Source of the DNA: Cladophialophora immunda
Lineage: Eukaryota > Ascomycota > Eurotiomycetes > Chaetothyriales > Herpotrichiellaceae
Reading direction: 5' to 3'
DNA length: 64,000 nt
Assembly (NCBI RefSeq): GCF_000835495.1
Contig: NW_015622542.1
Span: 1,262,485-1,326,484 of the forward strand
In this document: positions 43,709 to 53,397 of the stretch, in pieces
How positions within the stretch are numbered: position 1 is the first letter of the stretch
How the letters are laid out: each line of letters opens with the position of its first letter
Program-made: the position numbers and the translations under genes
The notes under the pieces: model-generated
Database searches by the model: none
What the model was told of the DNA's origin: nothing
The model's input: only the letters and a program-made list of their open reading frames with translations

Positions 43709-45952
43709 ATGATCCCACAACTGAGCCCGGTTCCAGCTCTTCCCAAACCCTTCGGGCCACACAAAGTCGGCACCACGGAATGGGAGATTCCTGTCTCTGA
43801 GATCCCCTCGCCGTCGCCCACTCCAGAGCCCAAAATCACCACCATCAAGTTCCGCCTGTTTTATCCCACGACACCTAAGGCGAAGTCGAAGACGTCGGTT
43901 CCCTGGCTTCCAACACCGCAACGAGAATGGAACCAGGCGTATGCAACTTTCCTGGGCGCCAGTCCCCGTGTCTCGTCGCTGATTTCCCTCATACCTTTCC
44001 TGATCAATATGACCAACATCCCAGCTGTGGCAGACGCACCACTGTTACAGAGGGACCCGTCTTCCAAGTACCCTCTCGTGGTCTTTTCGCATGGGTTGGG
44101 AGGGAATTTCAACGCCTACAGTGCAGTGTGCGCAGCGCTGGCCAGTTTTGGGATTGTGTGCGCAGCCCCCGAGCATCGCGACGGCAGCGCCCCTATTTCC
44201 CCAATCCGCTCAGCTGATGGCCGCAAAGCCACCACAATCCCCTACCAAAAGCACCCTCACGCTCCCACTACCAAAGTCCTCAACGCTCGCAACGCTCAGC
44301 TGAGGATACGACTGTGGGAGTTGGAACAGTTGTTCACCGTTCTGACAAGTTTCAACGAAGGCAAGACCTTCTCCAACTACACCGCGGTACGGAGCAAATC
44401 GAAGCCGGGCCCGTCGTTAAAAGACGCGCTCGATCTGCGACCGGGCCACGTAACGTGGGCAGGCCACTCCTTCGGCGCCTGTACCACCGTCCAGTTTGTC
44501 AAATCAGTCTATTATCACGAATTCTTGCCCTCCCTCAAAGGTACCGAGTTCGAGAATGACCTGGACTACCGTCCTCTCTACAAACCGGCCGATAACAGCG
44601 ACCTGGTTAAGCAAATCACACCAGAGTCACCCGTTATTTTACTCGACCTGTGGGCCATGCCCTTGCGTGCCGGCCTGACGAAATGGCTCTGGGAAAAGCC
44701 CCTCCCATGTTACCACCGCAGATCGACCGACGGCCAAAGTCACCCTCCCACGAACGTCGTTGCAATCATCTCTTCCGAATTCTATAAATGGCCTGAGCTG
44801 CTGAATAGGATGAAGGCCACACTGTCCGCAAGGCCCGCCGAGGCCATGTACACGCTGGAGAAGCGCGAAGCTGCTCGGTCTGTTAAACTTCAGCAGAAGT
44901 CGGAACCGCAGCTGGTGGCAACGCCTGGGGACAAGCTTCCGCCAGACGTGCGAGAGCCAGAAATCACCTCACGTCGAGGTTTTGAAGCGAATCGGGGTGC
45001 AGATCTAGAATCCGACGATGGGGACGAGCTCTTCGTAACGCCTTTCGCGACGCCTGGAGAGGAGTTCTCGCTTGACAAGGTCATGACAAATAGACGTAGC
45101 GGGTTTGAAGCTTGGAGAGGAGGAGGGTTGGATGCCAACGACGTCGACATAGACGCAGAGAGAGAGATCGACGGAGAATCAATGAGAGACCCGGCCAGGC
45201 AGCCACTGCCAGAATCAGAGCCGGAAGACGAAGATGATGACGTCCCTGGAAGTATCGAGCTGGATTCCCCATTTGACGGAGAGGCAGAGGCAGACTCAGA
45301 AATCACCTCTGCGTCTAGATCATCTACCTCTAGCAACGTCACGACTTCGTCTGCCTCGCCCTCAGATTCGACGTCCTCTCTATCAACGCCCGCCTCATCC
45401 ATCCAGCTTAGCCGCACTTCCTCCCCGTCACCCACTTGCGACAGCGTTTCAAGCACAACCTCGACCTCTGACATCGAGGTCAAAGCCACTACCATCTCTT
45501 CCGGCGTGAATGGACCTGACTCGGACAAGTTCGACCTCTCCTTCTCCCCTTTCTCGCTACTCCCACTGGACCTGCCCAAACTTTCCGTCGCCCCAAACCC
45601 CAACACGCCGTCTCCCTCAGATCCACACCTCTACCTGATCCCCAACACCGCCCACTTGTCACAGTCCGATTTCGGCGTGCTCTTCCCAAATGTGACGAGG
45701 TATCTCATGAACGCCGAGTCCCCGGTGGAGACCATCAGACTGAACGTGCGGGCGATGTTGGGGGTCATGAGGAACATGGGTCTCGACGTTGAAGGGTACC
45801 GTGACGACTGTGTCCGCGAGAAGAGAAAGGCCCAGGCTCATCCTCGGCGAGAAGAGGAAGTCGAGGATGACTGCGACGAGCACGATCGGGTGGATCCTAT
45901 ACTCACGGAACGGTGCAAAGAGGAGAGGTTTCTGAGGGTCGATCTCTATTGA
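43709..45952 (+). CDS. PAF-acetylhydrolase-type lipase/esterase with long insert
   Basis: Serine hydrolase of the platelet-activating-factor acetylhydrolase family, which releases short or oxidised acyl groups from phospholipids. 747 aa, no intron, against roughly 400 in animal enzymes. Visible: the oxyanion region VVFSHGLGGNFNAYSAVC, APEHRDGSAP, the nucleophile elbow TWAGHSFGACTTVQF (Ser near residue 254), LDLWAMPLR with the probable acid (Asp near 312) and NTAHLSQSDFGVLFP with the catalytic-type His (near 648). Between acid and His lies an insert of about 230 residues, acidic and Ser/Thr-rich, including a two-copy repeat (see findings). No signal peptide is evident, so an intracellular enzyme is likely. 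Confidence 0.92.
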   Translation: MIPQLSPVPALPKPFGPHKVGTTEWEIPVSEIPSPSPTPEPKITTIKFRLFYPTTPKAKSKTSVPWLPTPQREWNQAYATFLGASPRVSSLISLIPFLINMTNIPAVADAPLLQRDPSSKYPLVVFSHGLGGNFNAYSAVCAALASFGIVCAAPEHRDGSAPISPIRSADGRKATTIPYQKHPHAPTTKVLNARNAQLRIRLWELEQLFTVLTSFNEGKTFSNYTAVRSKSKPGPSLKDALDLRPGHVTWAGHSFGACTTVQFVKSVYYHEFLPSLKGTEFENDLDYRPLYKPADNSDLVKQITPESPVILLDLWAMPLRAGLTKWLWEKPLPCYHRRSTDGQSHPPTNVVAIISSEFYKWPELLNRMKATLSARPAEAMYTLEKREAARSVKLQQKSEPQLVATPGDKLPPDVREPEITSRRGFEANRGADLESDDGDELFVTPFATPGEEFSLDKVMTNRRSGFEAWRGGGLDANDVDIDAEREIDGESMRDPARQPLPESEPEDEDDDVPGSIELDSPFDGEAEADSEITSASRSSTSSNVTTSSASPSDSTSSLSTPASSIQLSRTSSPSPTCDSVSSTTSTSDIEVKATTISSGVNGPDSDKFDLSFSPFSLLPLDLPKLSVAPNPNTPSPSDPHLYLIPNTAHLSQSDFGVLFPNVTRYLMNAESPVETIRLNVRAMLGVMRNMGLDVEGYRDDCVREKRKAQAHPRREEEVEDDCDEHDRVDPILTERCKEERFLRVDLY
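44916..45160 (+). repeat. Two-copy protein repeat in the esterase insert
   Basis: About 44916-45035 and 45046-45160 encode related units. Both have the pattern ATPG, then about 15 residues, then RRxGFEAxRG, then an acidic DD segment: copy 1 ends RRGFEANRGADLESDDGDEL, copy 2 RRSGFEAWRGGGLDANDVDI. Similarity is at the protein level, with drift at DNA level. Confidence 0.7.
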
Positions 45953-46945
45953 CCTGATCACTGGCTCTCAACCTCCGTGTTTTCTTCCTCTTGAGCCTCT
46001 ATCACGGCTCTACACCCTACTTCTAGTCTTTCTTTTTTTCGGTTCGAGCGAACTTATGCTGGGCGGCGCTGGGTAGGGGATGGGCGGGAAAAAAGGGCGA
46101 CAACAGGACCTTCTTGACTTTCCCAACTTTTATTTTCGATTTCTCCCTTTTCTGTGTTGGTATATGACTTACATTGCTTGCTTGACGGGATATGGCATAT
46201 GGCATATCGGGTACGGACATGAAGAGGGGACCATGCATTACGATCTTGCGACGGGGATTTTCGGCCTCGTTTGTTTAAGGCTTGGAATTTTGGGGACGGT
46301 TTGTTTAAGCGACGCCTTCGATTCTTGAATCTTGTCTTTCAGGAGAAAAAGCCTTTCGAGCATAGCGGCTGGGCCAGGAGCCCTGGAGTCTAAGCATTCA
46401 GCGTCCCGCAGGTGGATCGGATTGTCTTCCTAGGGAACATTGGGCACCTTATATGGTGTCTGTATATAATCCAAAACGCGTTCAGACTCATCACCGACGT
46501 CGTCCAAGTAAAGTTGGATTTGATAGTGGTTCGGGATCTTAGTTTTGGTTGAAGCAATGATCTTTCTCATCTCGCTATGCTAAAGCTAGTCTAAAAAAGC
46601 TAAGAGCAGTCACACCCAAGATGATTGATTGCAAGGGCCATTCGTTTCGCATGGGAGGAGGCAAAGGTCGTTTCTTCGCTCTGGCGTCTTTTCCTCCTTG
46701 CCAAGCGCGTTGGATCACTCCCTCAAGACTTCCGCACCATTCTCATCCGGCATCACTTCCGTAAAGGCGGAAGCCACCGCCAGAGAAGCTCGATGCGTCC
46801 ACAGCAGCCGTCCCCCTTCGTTCTAATCATATGATGGCAACAGCACGACCTTCTTTCTGTCGTCTCGCTAGACCAATTCCTAGACCATTGATATCCTCTG
46901 GTTCGCAACATCACAGCCCGAGCGCAGAGCATCGGCTGTCATTGT
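45953..46945. other. Intergenic, convergent 3' ends
   Basis: Between the esterase (+) and gsp1 (-). No coding or RNA feature recognised; short frames near 46080-46330 and 46625-46834 are not protein-like. Confidence 0.55.
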
Positions 46946-47801
46946 TTACAAATCAGGGTCTTCTTCATCAGGCAGAGGCATCGCCGCAGCCTCAGTCATC
47001 TCCTTGTGATATTGGTCGAGTTGTGCCTGGTCGATCTGAACTTCGGGTGGTGCAAGAGCCGGAGCAGCCACGAACTCGAGTTGGGGGTTGCCGACCAATT
47101 TCCGCGCCAGCCAGAGGAAGGGTTTCTCGAAGTTGTAGTTGGATTTGGCCGAAATGTCGTAATATTGAAGATTTTTCTTGCGGTGGAATGTGATGGTCTT
47201 GGCCTTGACTTTGCGTTCCTTCACATCGACTTTGTTTCCGCAGAGGACGATGGGAATGTTTTCGCAGACGCGCACGAGATCACCTGCAGTTTCTGGTCAG
47301 ACCTCGTACTCTTCTCATCATATGCCTAGGGGGTTTTCGACGTACGGTGCCAGTTGGGGACATTTTTGTATGTGATTCTAGAAGTGACATCGAACATGAT
47401 GATGCCACATTGCCCGTTGATGTAGTAACCGTCTCGAAGACCACCAAACTTCTCTTGACCTGCGGTGTCCCACACATCGAACTGGATCGGCCCAAGGTTC
47501 TGAATCGCGGTTAGAATTGTATGCGTTTGGGACGACGAACTGACGTACGGTTGAGAATCCCAGAGGATGAACTTCGACACCGAGGGTGGCGATATATTTC
47601 TTTTCGAACTCTCCTGTCAGGTGGCGCTTGACGAATGTGGTCTGTGATAACCGTTAGTATTGTTGTTCTCAAACGCTGCCATTCTAGCTGCTGAAAAGAG
47701 CAACAGCAGGATTTCGTTGCCAGAATGCTCACCTTTCCAGTACCGCCATCGCCGACCAAGACGAGTTTGAAGGTTGGAATGTTCGAAGCAGCTTCCGCCA
47801 T
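46946..47801 (-). CDS. gsp1: Ran GTPase (Gsp1)
   Basis: Small GTPase that gives direction to nuclear import and export and acts in spindle and nuclear envelope assembly. Four exons: 47801-47733, 47641-47549, 47499-47346 and 47283-46946, giving 217 aa, the usual size. Introns are 91, 49 and 62 bp, with donors GTGAGC, GTACGT and GTACGT and acceptors CACAG, TTCAG and TGCAG. Visible motifs: P-loop GDGGTGK (split from [10 protein letters not shown] by intron 1), switch region [49 protein letters not shown] and the acidic C-terminus DEEDPDL that binds Ran-binding proteins. Sequence is extremely conserved. Divergent 5' region contains CACGTGAC at 48062. Confidence 0.99.
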
Positions 47802-48376
47802 TGTTGTTGTGGTCTTGTTGGGATCTCTGATACGAAGTCAGGAGGGGGAGGTCGATGAGAAATGTTGTGATTATGACAGAACCACAGTCTTGAGAGCCGT
47901 GGTGTGTCAAGGAGAGGCAGTGGAAAAGATGAGGAGAAGGTGGTTTGATGGTATCTTGGGGAAAGTGAAAGCAGGCGCAAGTTGAGGCGTCGGTTTGTTT
48001 TCAAGGCCAGCGCTTGGCATATCCCAGCGGCGTCACTTGCGATTTTTGCATCATGGCGCAGCACGTGACCTAGATAGATCTGCTTACATAAGTCACAGAG
48101 GGGGAGCGCAGGGAAGGTTGAGTCCAAATCCATCTATTCATCGAACCCAGGTAGAGCTATTGTTACAAGAAATAAGTTGATCATATCCAGGCACAAGCTG
48201 CCTTCGACTAGATCATTCGGGCTGTTTCTCGTGGCGAGGCGAGATCTTGGAATCGGGATTTCATCCACATGCTGAAATGGCACAAGCCTTGACCAAGCCA
48301 CTGCAAAGCCCATTTGACAACACATTTCTGTGTGGATTCTCCCATCGGCTTCTCCCAGAGGCACCAGCTGGGAATT
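47802..48376. other. Intergenic, gsp1 promoter side
   Basis: Between the nas2 3' end and the gsp1 start, same strand. Holds CACGTGAC at 48062-48069, 261 bases upstream of the gsp1 ATG, a possible bHLH site. A CT-rich stretch (minus strand) lies just before the ATG. Confidence 0.5.
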
Positions 48377-49093
48377 TCATATGGGAACAATGTGACATCC
48401 GAGCGTGCCTCTTCCACCCCAATTCTGTCTTGGAGTCAACCTCAAGTCCAGCTCTTGTGCTCCTGATCCTGTACCACGAGAGACCTTAACCAAGATCGGC
48501 CGACCCAAGTTTTGGCTCACAACTTCGCCAACTTTGCGTAATCTTTCGTGATTAGACCATATTGCGGCACCAAACCTCCTTATCAAGTCGCCAGCCTTCA
48601 GGCCGGCTTCATGTGCAGGACTCCCCGGCTCGACGCTATTCACTTTTGCAAACGGGGTTTCGGGGGCTGAGGGTGTCTGGTCTGGTACAGGAATAGGTGC
48701 TGGTTGTTGTTGGGACTGATTCAAGGAGTTCTTGTATTCGTCGGAGGCTTGGTACTTGGCGTGATGTTCATGGAGACCCTTCTCGATTTTGTCCATCAGA
48801 GCTTTCCAGTCGTTACGGAGCACGACAATGCGTGCTCTTGTAACTCGTACTTGGGCCACATCAATATCTGATCTTGGGAACCCATCAAATGTGGTCAGAC
48901 TTGTCTGCATGGTGACCCCATGGCTATCGAGGACCGCGCCTAAAGCCTTCAGTTCTGCCTCGAGATTGTCCTTGCGTGCAATGAGTTGCTGTAAAGTGAG
49001 ACCTTCAAAGGACTCGGCCTGGTGGATGGAGGTAGGTCCGCTCGGGACATGAATATCGGCGAGGTTCGGGTCCATCGGAAGTCCCATGGTCAT
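48377..49093 (-). CDS. nas2: Proteasome assembly chaperone Nas2 (PSMD9/p27)
   Basis: Chaperone that binds Rpt5 during assembly of the 19S regulatory particle. 238 aa, no intron. The N-terminal helical half contains LTLQQLIARKDNLEAELKAL, GFPRSDIDVAQVRVTRARI and LRNDWKALMDKIE, the conserved core of the family. A Gln/Pro linker follows, then a PDZ domain: PFAKVNSVEPGSPAHEAGLK, AGDLIRRFGAAI and VKVSRG. The C-terminus (GRGTLGCHIVPI) is the usual family ending. ATG at 49093 (MTMGLPMDPN); 49087 and 49075 are alternatives. Confidence 0.96.
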   Translation of the reverse strand: MTMGLPMDPNLADIHVPSGPTSIHQAESFEGLTLQQLIARKDNLEAELKALGAVLDSHGVTMQTSLTTFDGFPRSDIDVAQVRVTRARIVVLRNDWKALMDKIEKGLHEHHAKYQASDEYKNSLNQSQQQPAPIPVPDQTPSAPETPFAKVNSVEPGSPAHEAGLKAGDLIRRFGAAIWSNHERLRKVGEVVSQNLGRPILVKVSRGTGSGAQELDLRLTPRQNWGGRGTLGCHIVPI

Positions 49094-49920
49094 TCATCAA
49101 GTATGCATGTAGGTTCAGAGAAGTGAGGCAGATACAAATGTTCGGGCAACCGACATGTGGAGCGCAGGCAACTTCTTGAACACGTAGAATCCCCAAATGC
49201 GAACGGCGGGGGTCGAAGGACGTCAGAGTTTCTCCGGAATTTATCCGTTGTTTATCCGGACGCCGCCGTCGCCTCGTCTCCAACATCCCGACTCTCCCAG
49301 AAGCAACTCCTGCGGTTGCGTCGACATTGGACAACGGTCCTGGCCACTTGTGAGGTATGCTTCTGTGATAGTCCTACCTTGCCATCGAAAGGCTACATAC
49401 TTATGACTCTGCTTTCTACCCACTACATCCACTGGCCTAATCGCGGCAGGCATTTCGGTTGTGATGCCACAAACGGCAGCATGTTTGGTTCATCTGTCAA
49501 ACGCTTGGTGGCTCCGACGCCCATGTTCCACAGACAATCTCATTTTGATGTCGTTTCCGCCCGCCAGACTTTGGAAACAAGTATCTAGGTAGGAGGAGGA
49601 TTCATTGTACCAAAAATGGCCCAGATGAAATGTGTCAACCTCGTTCTATCACCAATGTCTTGCTCCTTCTCCCCAAGGGCTGCCGGACACCACCTTCCTT
49701 TGCCAGCCAGATTGGAAACCAGTCGACTCAGAGCCTCTTTGCCTTCCGCCGTCTTCGACCTGTGAATGTTGCCATGTCGTATCACTCAACTTTTGGGCAC
49801 CCTTTCAACTTTGGTCGTTTGGTCCCTCAAATGGGAATTTTGACCGTTGGCTCTCATTTTGTCTTCCATCGTTGAGGTCCTATCTTTTTGCGAGTTTAGC
49901 TAATGTCCTATTGATAAATC
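49094..49920. other. Divergent promoter region nas2/RhoGEF
   Basis: A plus-strand frame of 143 codons (49157-49588) lacks recognisable motifs and is not called. No repeat seen. Confidence 0.45.
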
Positions 49921-52900
49921 ATGACGGCTCAGCTTTTGCCGTCCGTCATTACGAGTCCATTCAGCAGACATTTCGATACCAGAGCGAACATCTTTTCTGG
50001 CTCATGGACAGCATACCCATCTCGTCCAACCCTCTCCTCAACCTCATTGAAGCCGTTCTGCATTCACCAGGATCCGCAAACTTCTTCCGCTTCGAACCTC
50101 TCCATTTCATCGGCTCCTGTGCAGGTAAACAAACGAGATCGTGATCTGCCGTGCAGCGAGAACATCCTTCCCGGAATACCGCTTCCAAGTCCAGAGCTTT
50201 CGTCAACCAACGGCCTCAAACTACACTCAAAACACTATGAATCTCTGCCAATAGCCGAAGACTCGAAATTGCGTTCCCTTCAACCTACTCACTCAGATGT
50301 GCGCGTCGCGAGCCGACCTACTCAGGGGTATCTTGCTAGTCCAAGTCAGGCTCGCCAACCGCTGGCAGAGCTGCACAATGCGGAGAAGCGCACACACGGC
50401 GTGCACCATGATATCGGCGCAGGGAATCGAGAACACAACAGGCTTCGCACGTCGTTGTCCACGGAGGCATGCTTCACCGAACAAGAAAAACGCTGCGATC
50501 TGAGTACCCATCCAAGAGAACACACTCGGGACTGGTTTAGTGCCGTGGATGAGACTCCTCAATCTCTCATCGAGACACCATTCCTTGCAGACACCTCGGA
50601 CGACACATCGAAGGCAGGGCTGCACTCGGGTTTGCACCGAAAGAGACACTCTACCGCATCATCCGGCTTCGTGCACACCATGAAAACTGCGAGCCTAAGC
50701 AATGCAAGTTTCAGCCTCGTTCCTCGCTCGCTCCGTATGGGTCGGTCAACAGACAGTACTTATATCTTCAGCTCTAATGCAAGGCTTTCGGTGGAGAGCG
50801 ACCGACCGTCAACATCAGCATCCGTCGACGAAGCCGCCTTTCGAAGAGCCATTAAAAGGAGGCAGATTCTTGTCGAGTTGATCACCACTGAAGAGAGCTA
50901 CATTGCTGATCTGAAGGCCCTAATCTACTTATATTCGACACTTCTGGCGACAATAACGGTCACATGTCGGGTCAGGTCATCTGTCCTGAGGAACGTTCAC
51001 GATCTTCTTTCCGTTCATGAGAGACTCCTGGAGCGGTTGCACCAGGCCGCATATGAGGCTGCAGCACGAAAGTGGGCAGATACAACCTCTCCCCGGCATC
51101 TCGGATCGCCTCCATATCACAAGCGGTGGAGAAGCCTCGAGTCCAGCGTCGCTGCCAAAATCGGGCGCAGCCATCGTCGAACGCGCAGCTCGATGGAATC
51201 ATCCGAAATGTCACGCAGTCGGACGTACTTAGGTGGGGCAGAACCAAGGGATGTAGCTGACGCGGCGGGCATTTTTAGGGATTTCCTCAGTGATTTCTTG
51301 GTTTACGAAGAGTACTGTGCCAATCACAGTCTCATCTCTCACGAGTTGCAACGACATTCTCCAACGCTTTGGTCAACTTATGAGTCAGGAATCGAATCAC
51401 TGGCAAGGTCTCTTGTTGCTCTCGACCACAAACACCAAAGTGAAAGAAAAGGTCTAACGGTTGGTGATCTCCTTATCAAACCGATTCAGCGCATGACCAA
51501 ATACCCTCTCCTATTTGAAGACCTTTTGAGGCAGACACACGTGGCCGACTGTCCTAGTGCACATGCCGATCTAGAAGCAATCTTGATGTGTTTAAGAGAA
51601 GTTGTTCAAACAGTCAACAAAGCCACGGATAACCATGAAACTCGAACTCAGATTCAACGTCGATGGTCAATTCAGACACGATTGATTTGCGACCAGGTAT
51701 CTTTACGAGCTGAGCAACTTCGAATGCTGGGAAATATCCAACTGAGTGGCGTTCTGCATGTGACTTGGCAGACTAGGAATAATAGAGTCGACGGTCGCTA
51801 CGCCCTCTGCCTGTTGTTTGACACCAGTCTCATCATTGCGTTGCCCGCAGGAGCCACCCCGAAATTTGATGTCATCGCTTTCTTACATTTACGAGACACC
51901 AGGATTGAGTCGGCGAGTGATGGTCGAGGACTTCAATGTCACTCGACGCTTTACACGTGGAAAATCTGTTTCGAGATTGGTGGCCACCTGCATGAGTTCA
52001 TCCTGAGTGCCTGTTCAGCCATAGAGGAAAATGCTTGGAGAGGGGGCTTACAGAACAAGGATGCTCCCGGCAGAAGGATGGAGGAGCAGTTGAACCAGAT
52101 TCCCTCGAGCATCAGCCTCAACCTCAGATCTATTGGGCAGGTGTACAGTCAGCAAAGTTCGACCTTGTCCAGGAATCCTTCGGTCCAAAGAGCGGCCACG
52201 GTAGGAAATCGAACCAACGTTTGCCAAGTTATTATTCGAAACACAAACAATCCGCAAGACTTGCACGAGTTTCGCCAACCTTCATCTTCGGCCATCAACC
52301 GATCTCAGTCACATATGACATCCAACAGGGTTGTTGTCCTGGCACCAAAGCGGTCGGAGCGGGCCAGGCTCGAATCCAGCTTGAGTGATGTATGGACAAA
52401 GGAGAAACTGCCGTATCCAGGCATGATTGGCTCTCGCGGTGGTCAAATAATCAGAGCGTCAGCAGGGTCATTGGTCCGAAAGCTGAGCCTGGCTTCTATT
52501 CATGCGCCGTTTTCGAGACGATCTGGAAGTTTGTCGCTTACAAGCCGCAAGTCGTTCGACCTGTCGAACGAGAGTCGACGTAGCAGAACGAAACATGCGA
52601 CACCTGTCTTCGAAGTACGCAAAGAAAGTCTGGACGAGATGACACCGGCGAGAACGAAGTCGCGCGAGATACCCGAGGTCGATACGATGGATAATGTGGT
52701 CAGTCGGATGATAGGGAGCAGTGTCTCAAGAAAGTTGTCCATATCCCAAGGACACCATGCTCTGGCAAGGAGAGGAACTAAGAGCCAGAAGATCAGTCAG
52801 GATGCGGGTGGAGCAGAGGTAGGACCAGAGGATCCAGCAGAGATATATTATGCTGAAGTGAAGGAGGTGCCAGAGAAGCCCGAGATTGTGGAAGAAGGAC

Positions 52901-52995
52901 TGGCGGGCAGGAAAAAAAGATGGAGCAATCCGCTAGGGATATTGAAGGTTCTGTCCGCCGACGGACTTCGCCACATGTTGTATTCAAGTAAATAG
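49921..52995 (+). CDS. Rho guanine nucleotide exchange factor (DH-PH)
   Basis: Activator of a Rho-family GTPase in polarity or wall signalling. 1024 aa, no intron needed. The first 310 residues are Ser/Thr-rich and disordered. The Dbl-homology domain spans about 312-570: KRRQILVELITTEESYIADL, then LLSVHERLLERLHQA, FLSDFLVYEEYCANH and the signature GDLLIKPIQRMTKYPLLFED. It is followed by a PH-like region, about 600-705 (LSGVLHVTWQTRNNRVDGRY, then KICFEIGGHLHEFILSA). The C-terminal 300 residues are basic and Ser-rich with a short ordered end (RWSNPLGILKVLSADGLRHM). Which Rho protein it serves is not visible. The domain is closest in type to small fungal DH-PH proteins rather than Rom2 or Cdc24, as there is no CNH, DEP or PB1 domain. 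Confidence 0.9.
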   Translation: MTAQLLPSVITSPFSRHFDTRANIFSGSWTAYPSRPTLSSTSLKPFCIHQDPQTSSASNLSISSAPVQVNKRDRDLPCSENILPGIPLPSPELSSTNGLKLHSKHYESLPIAEDSKLRSLQPTHSDVRVASRPTQGYLASPSQARQPLAELHNAEKRTHGVHHDIGAGNREHNRLRTSLSTEACFTEQEKRCDLSTHPREHTRDWFSAVDETPQSLIETPFLADTSDDTSKAGLHSGLHRKRHSTASSGFVHTMKTASLSNASFSLVPRSLRMGRSTDSTYIFSSNARLSVESDRPSTSASVDEAAFRRAIKRRQILVELITTEESYIADLKALIYLYSTLLATITVTCRVRSSVLRNVHDLLSVHERLLERLHQAAYEAAARKWADTTSPRHLGSPPYHKRWRSLESSVAAKIGRSHRRTRSSMESSEMSRSRTYLGGAEPRDVADAAGIFRDFLSDFLVYEEYCANHSLISHELQRHSPTLWSTYESGIESLARSLVALDHKHQSERKGLTVGDLLIKPIQRMTKYPLLFEDLLRQTHVADCPSAHADLEAILMCLREVVQTVNKATDNHETRTQIQRRWSIQTRLICDQVSLRAEQLRMLGNIQLSGVLHVTWQTRNNRVDGRYALCLLFDTSLIIALPAGATPKFDVIAFLHLRDTRIESASDGRGLQCHSTLYTWKICFEIGGHLHEFILSACSAIEENAWRGGLQNKDAPGRRMEEQLNQIPSSISLNLRSIGQVYSQQSSTLSRNPSVQRAATVGNRTNVCQVIIRNTNNPQDLHEFRQPSSSAINRSQSHMTSNRVVVLAPKRSERARLESSLSDVWTKEKLPYPGMIGSRGGQIIRASAGSLVRKLSLASIHAPFSRRSGSLSLTSRKSFDLSNESRRSRTKHATPVFEVRKESLDEMTPARTKSREIPEVDTMDNVVSRMIGSSVSRKLSISQGHHALARRGTKSQKISQDAGGAEVGPEDPAEIYYAEVKEVPEKPEIVEEGLAGRKKRWSNPLGILKVLSADGLRHMLYSSK

Positions 52996-53397
52996 CGTAC
53001 ATAAGGCTAACCATCGATGGCACGTATGGTATCAGGAACGTGCATTCAATTACAATCCTTGAAATTAGTTCTGGATTCCATCGCTTCTCGGTAGGAGTGA
53101 CTCCGTGCCAGCCAAGTAGTGCAAGAGGCCTGATGGCTTCTGGATACAGTGGTGGCGATACGACAGTGGAAATGAGAGAACCCCGGCTTGAAGTCATTGC
53201 TGTAGAGACACACCCTTGGTCTCGAGTAAACGTTGCTTGGCTCGGCGAGTTGCCTCGACAACATCATAACTGAAGACCCAGCGGACGACTTCGTCTGTAT
53301 TTTCTGTGTTCAATGGATCAGCCACCGATATGTGTTGGATGCGGGAGGTGTGGAGATACGAGGAGGTGTAAGGGCAGGGGGAAACGTGTGGGATAGG
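52996..53397. other. Intergenic, convergent 3' ends
   Basis: Between the RhoGEF (+) and the monooxygenase (-). Nothing recognised. Confidence 0.6.

Noticed and set aside
44890..45606. 238-codon Ser-rich frame antisense to the esterase insert
   Set aside because: Mirror of the acidic, Ser-rich insert; no independent features.
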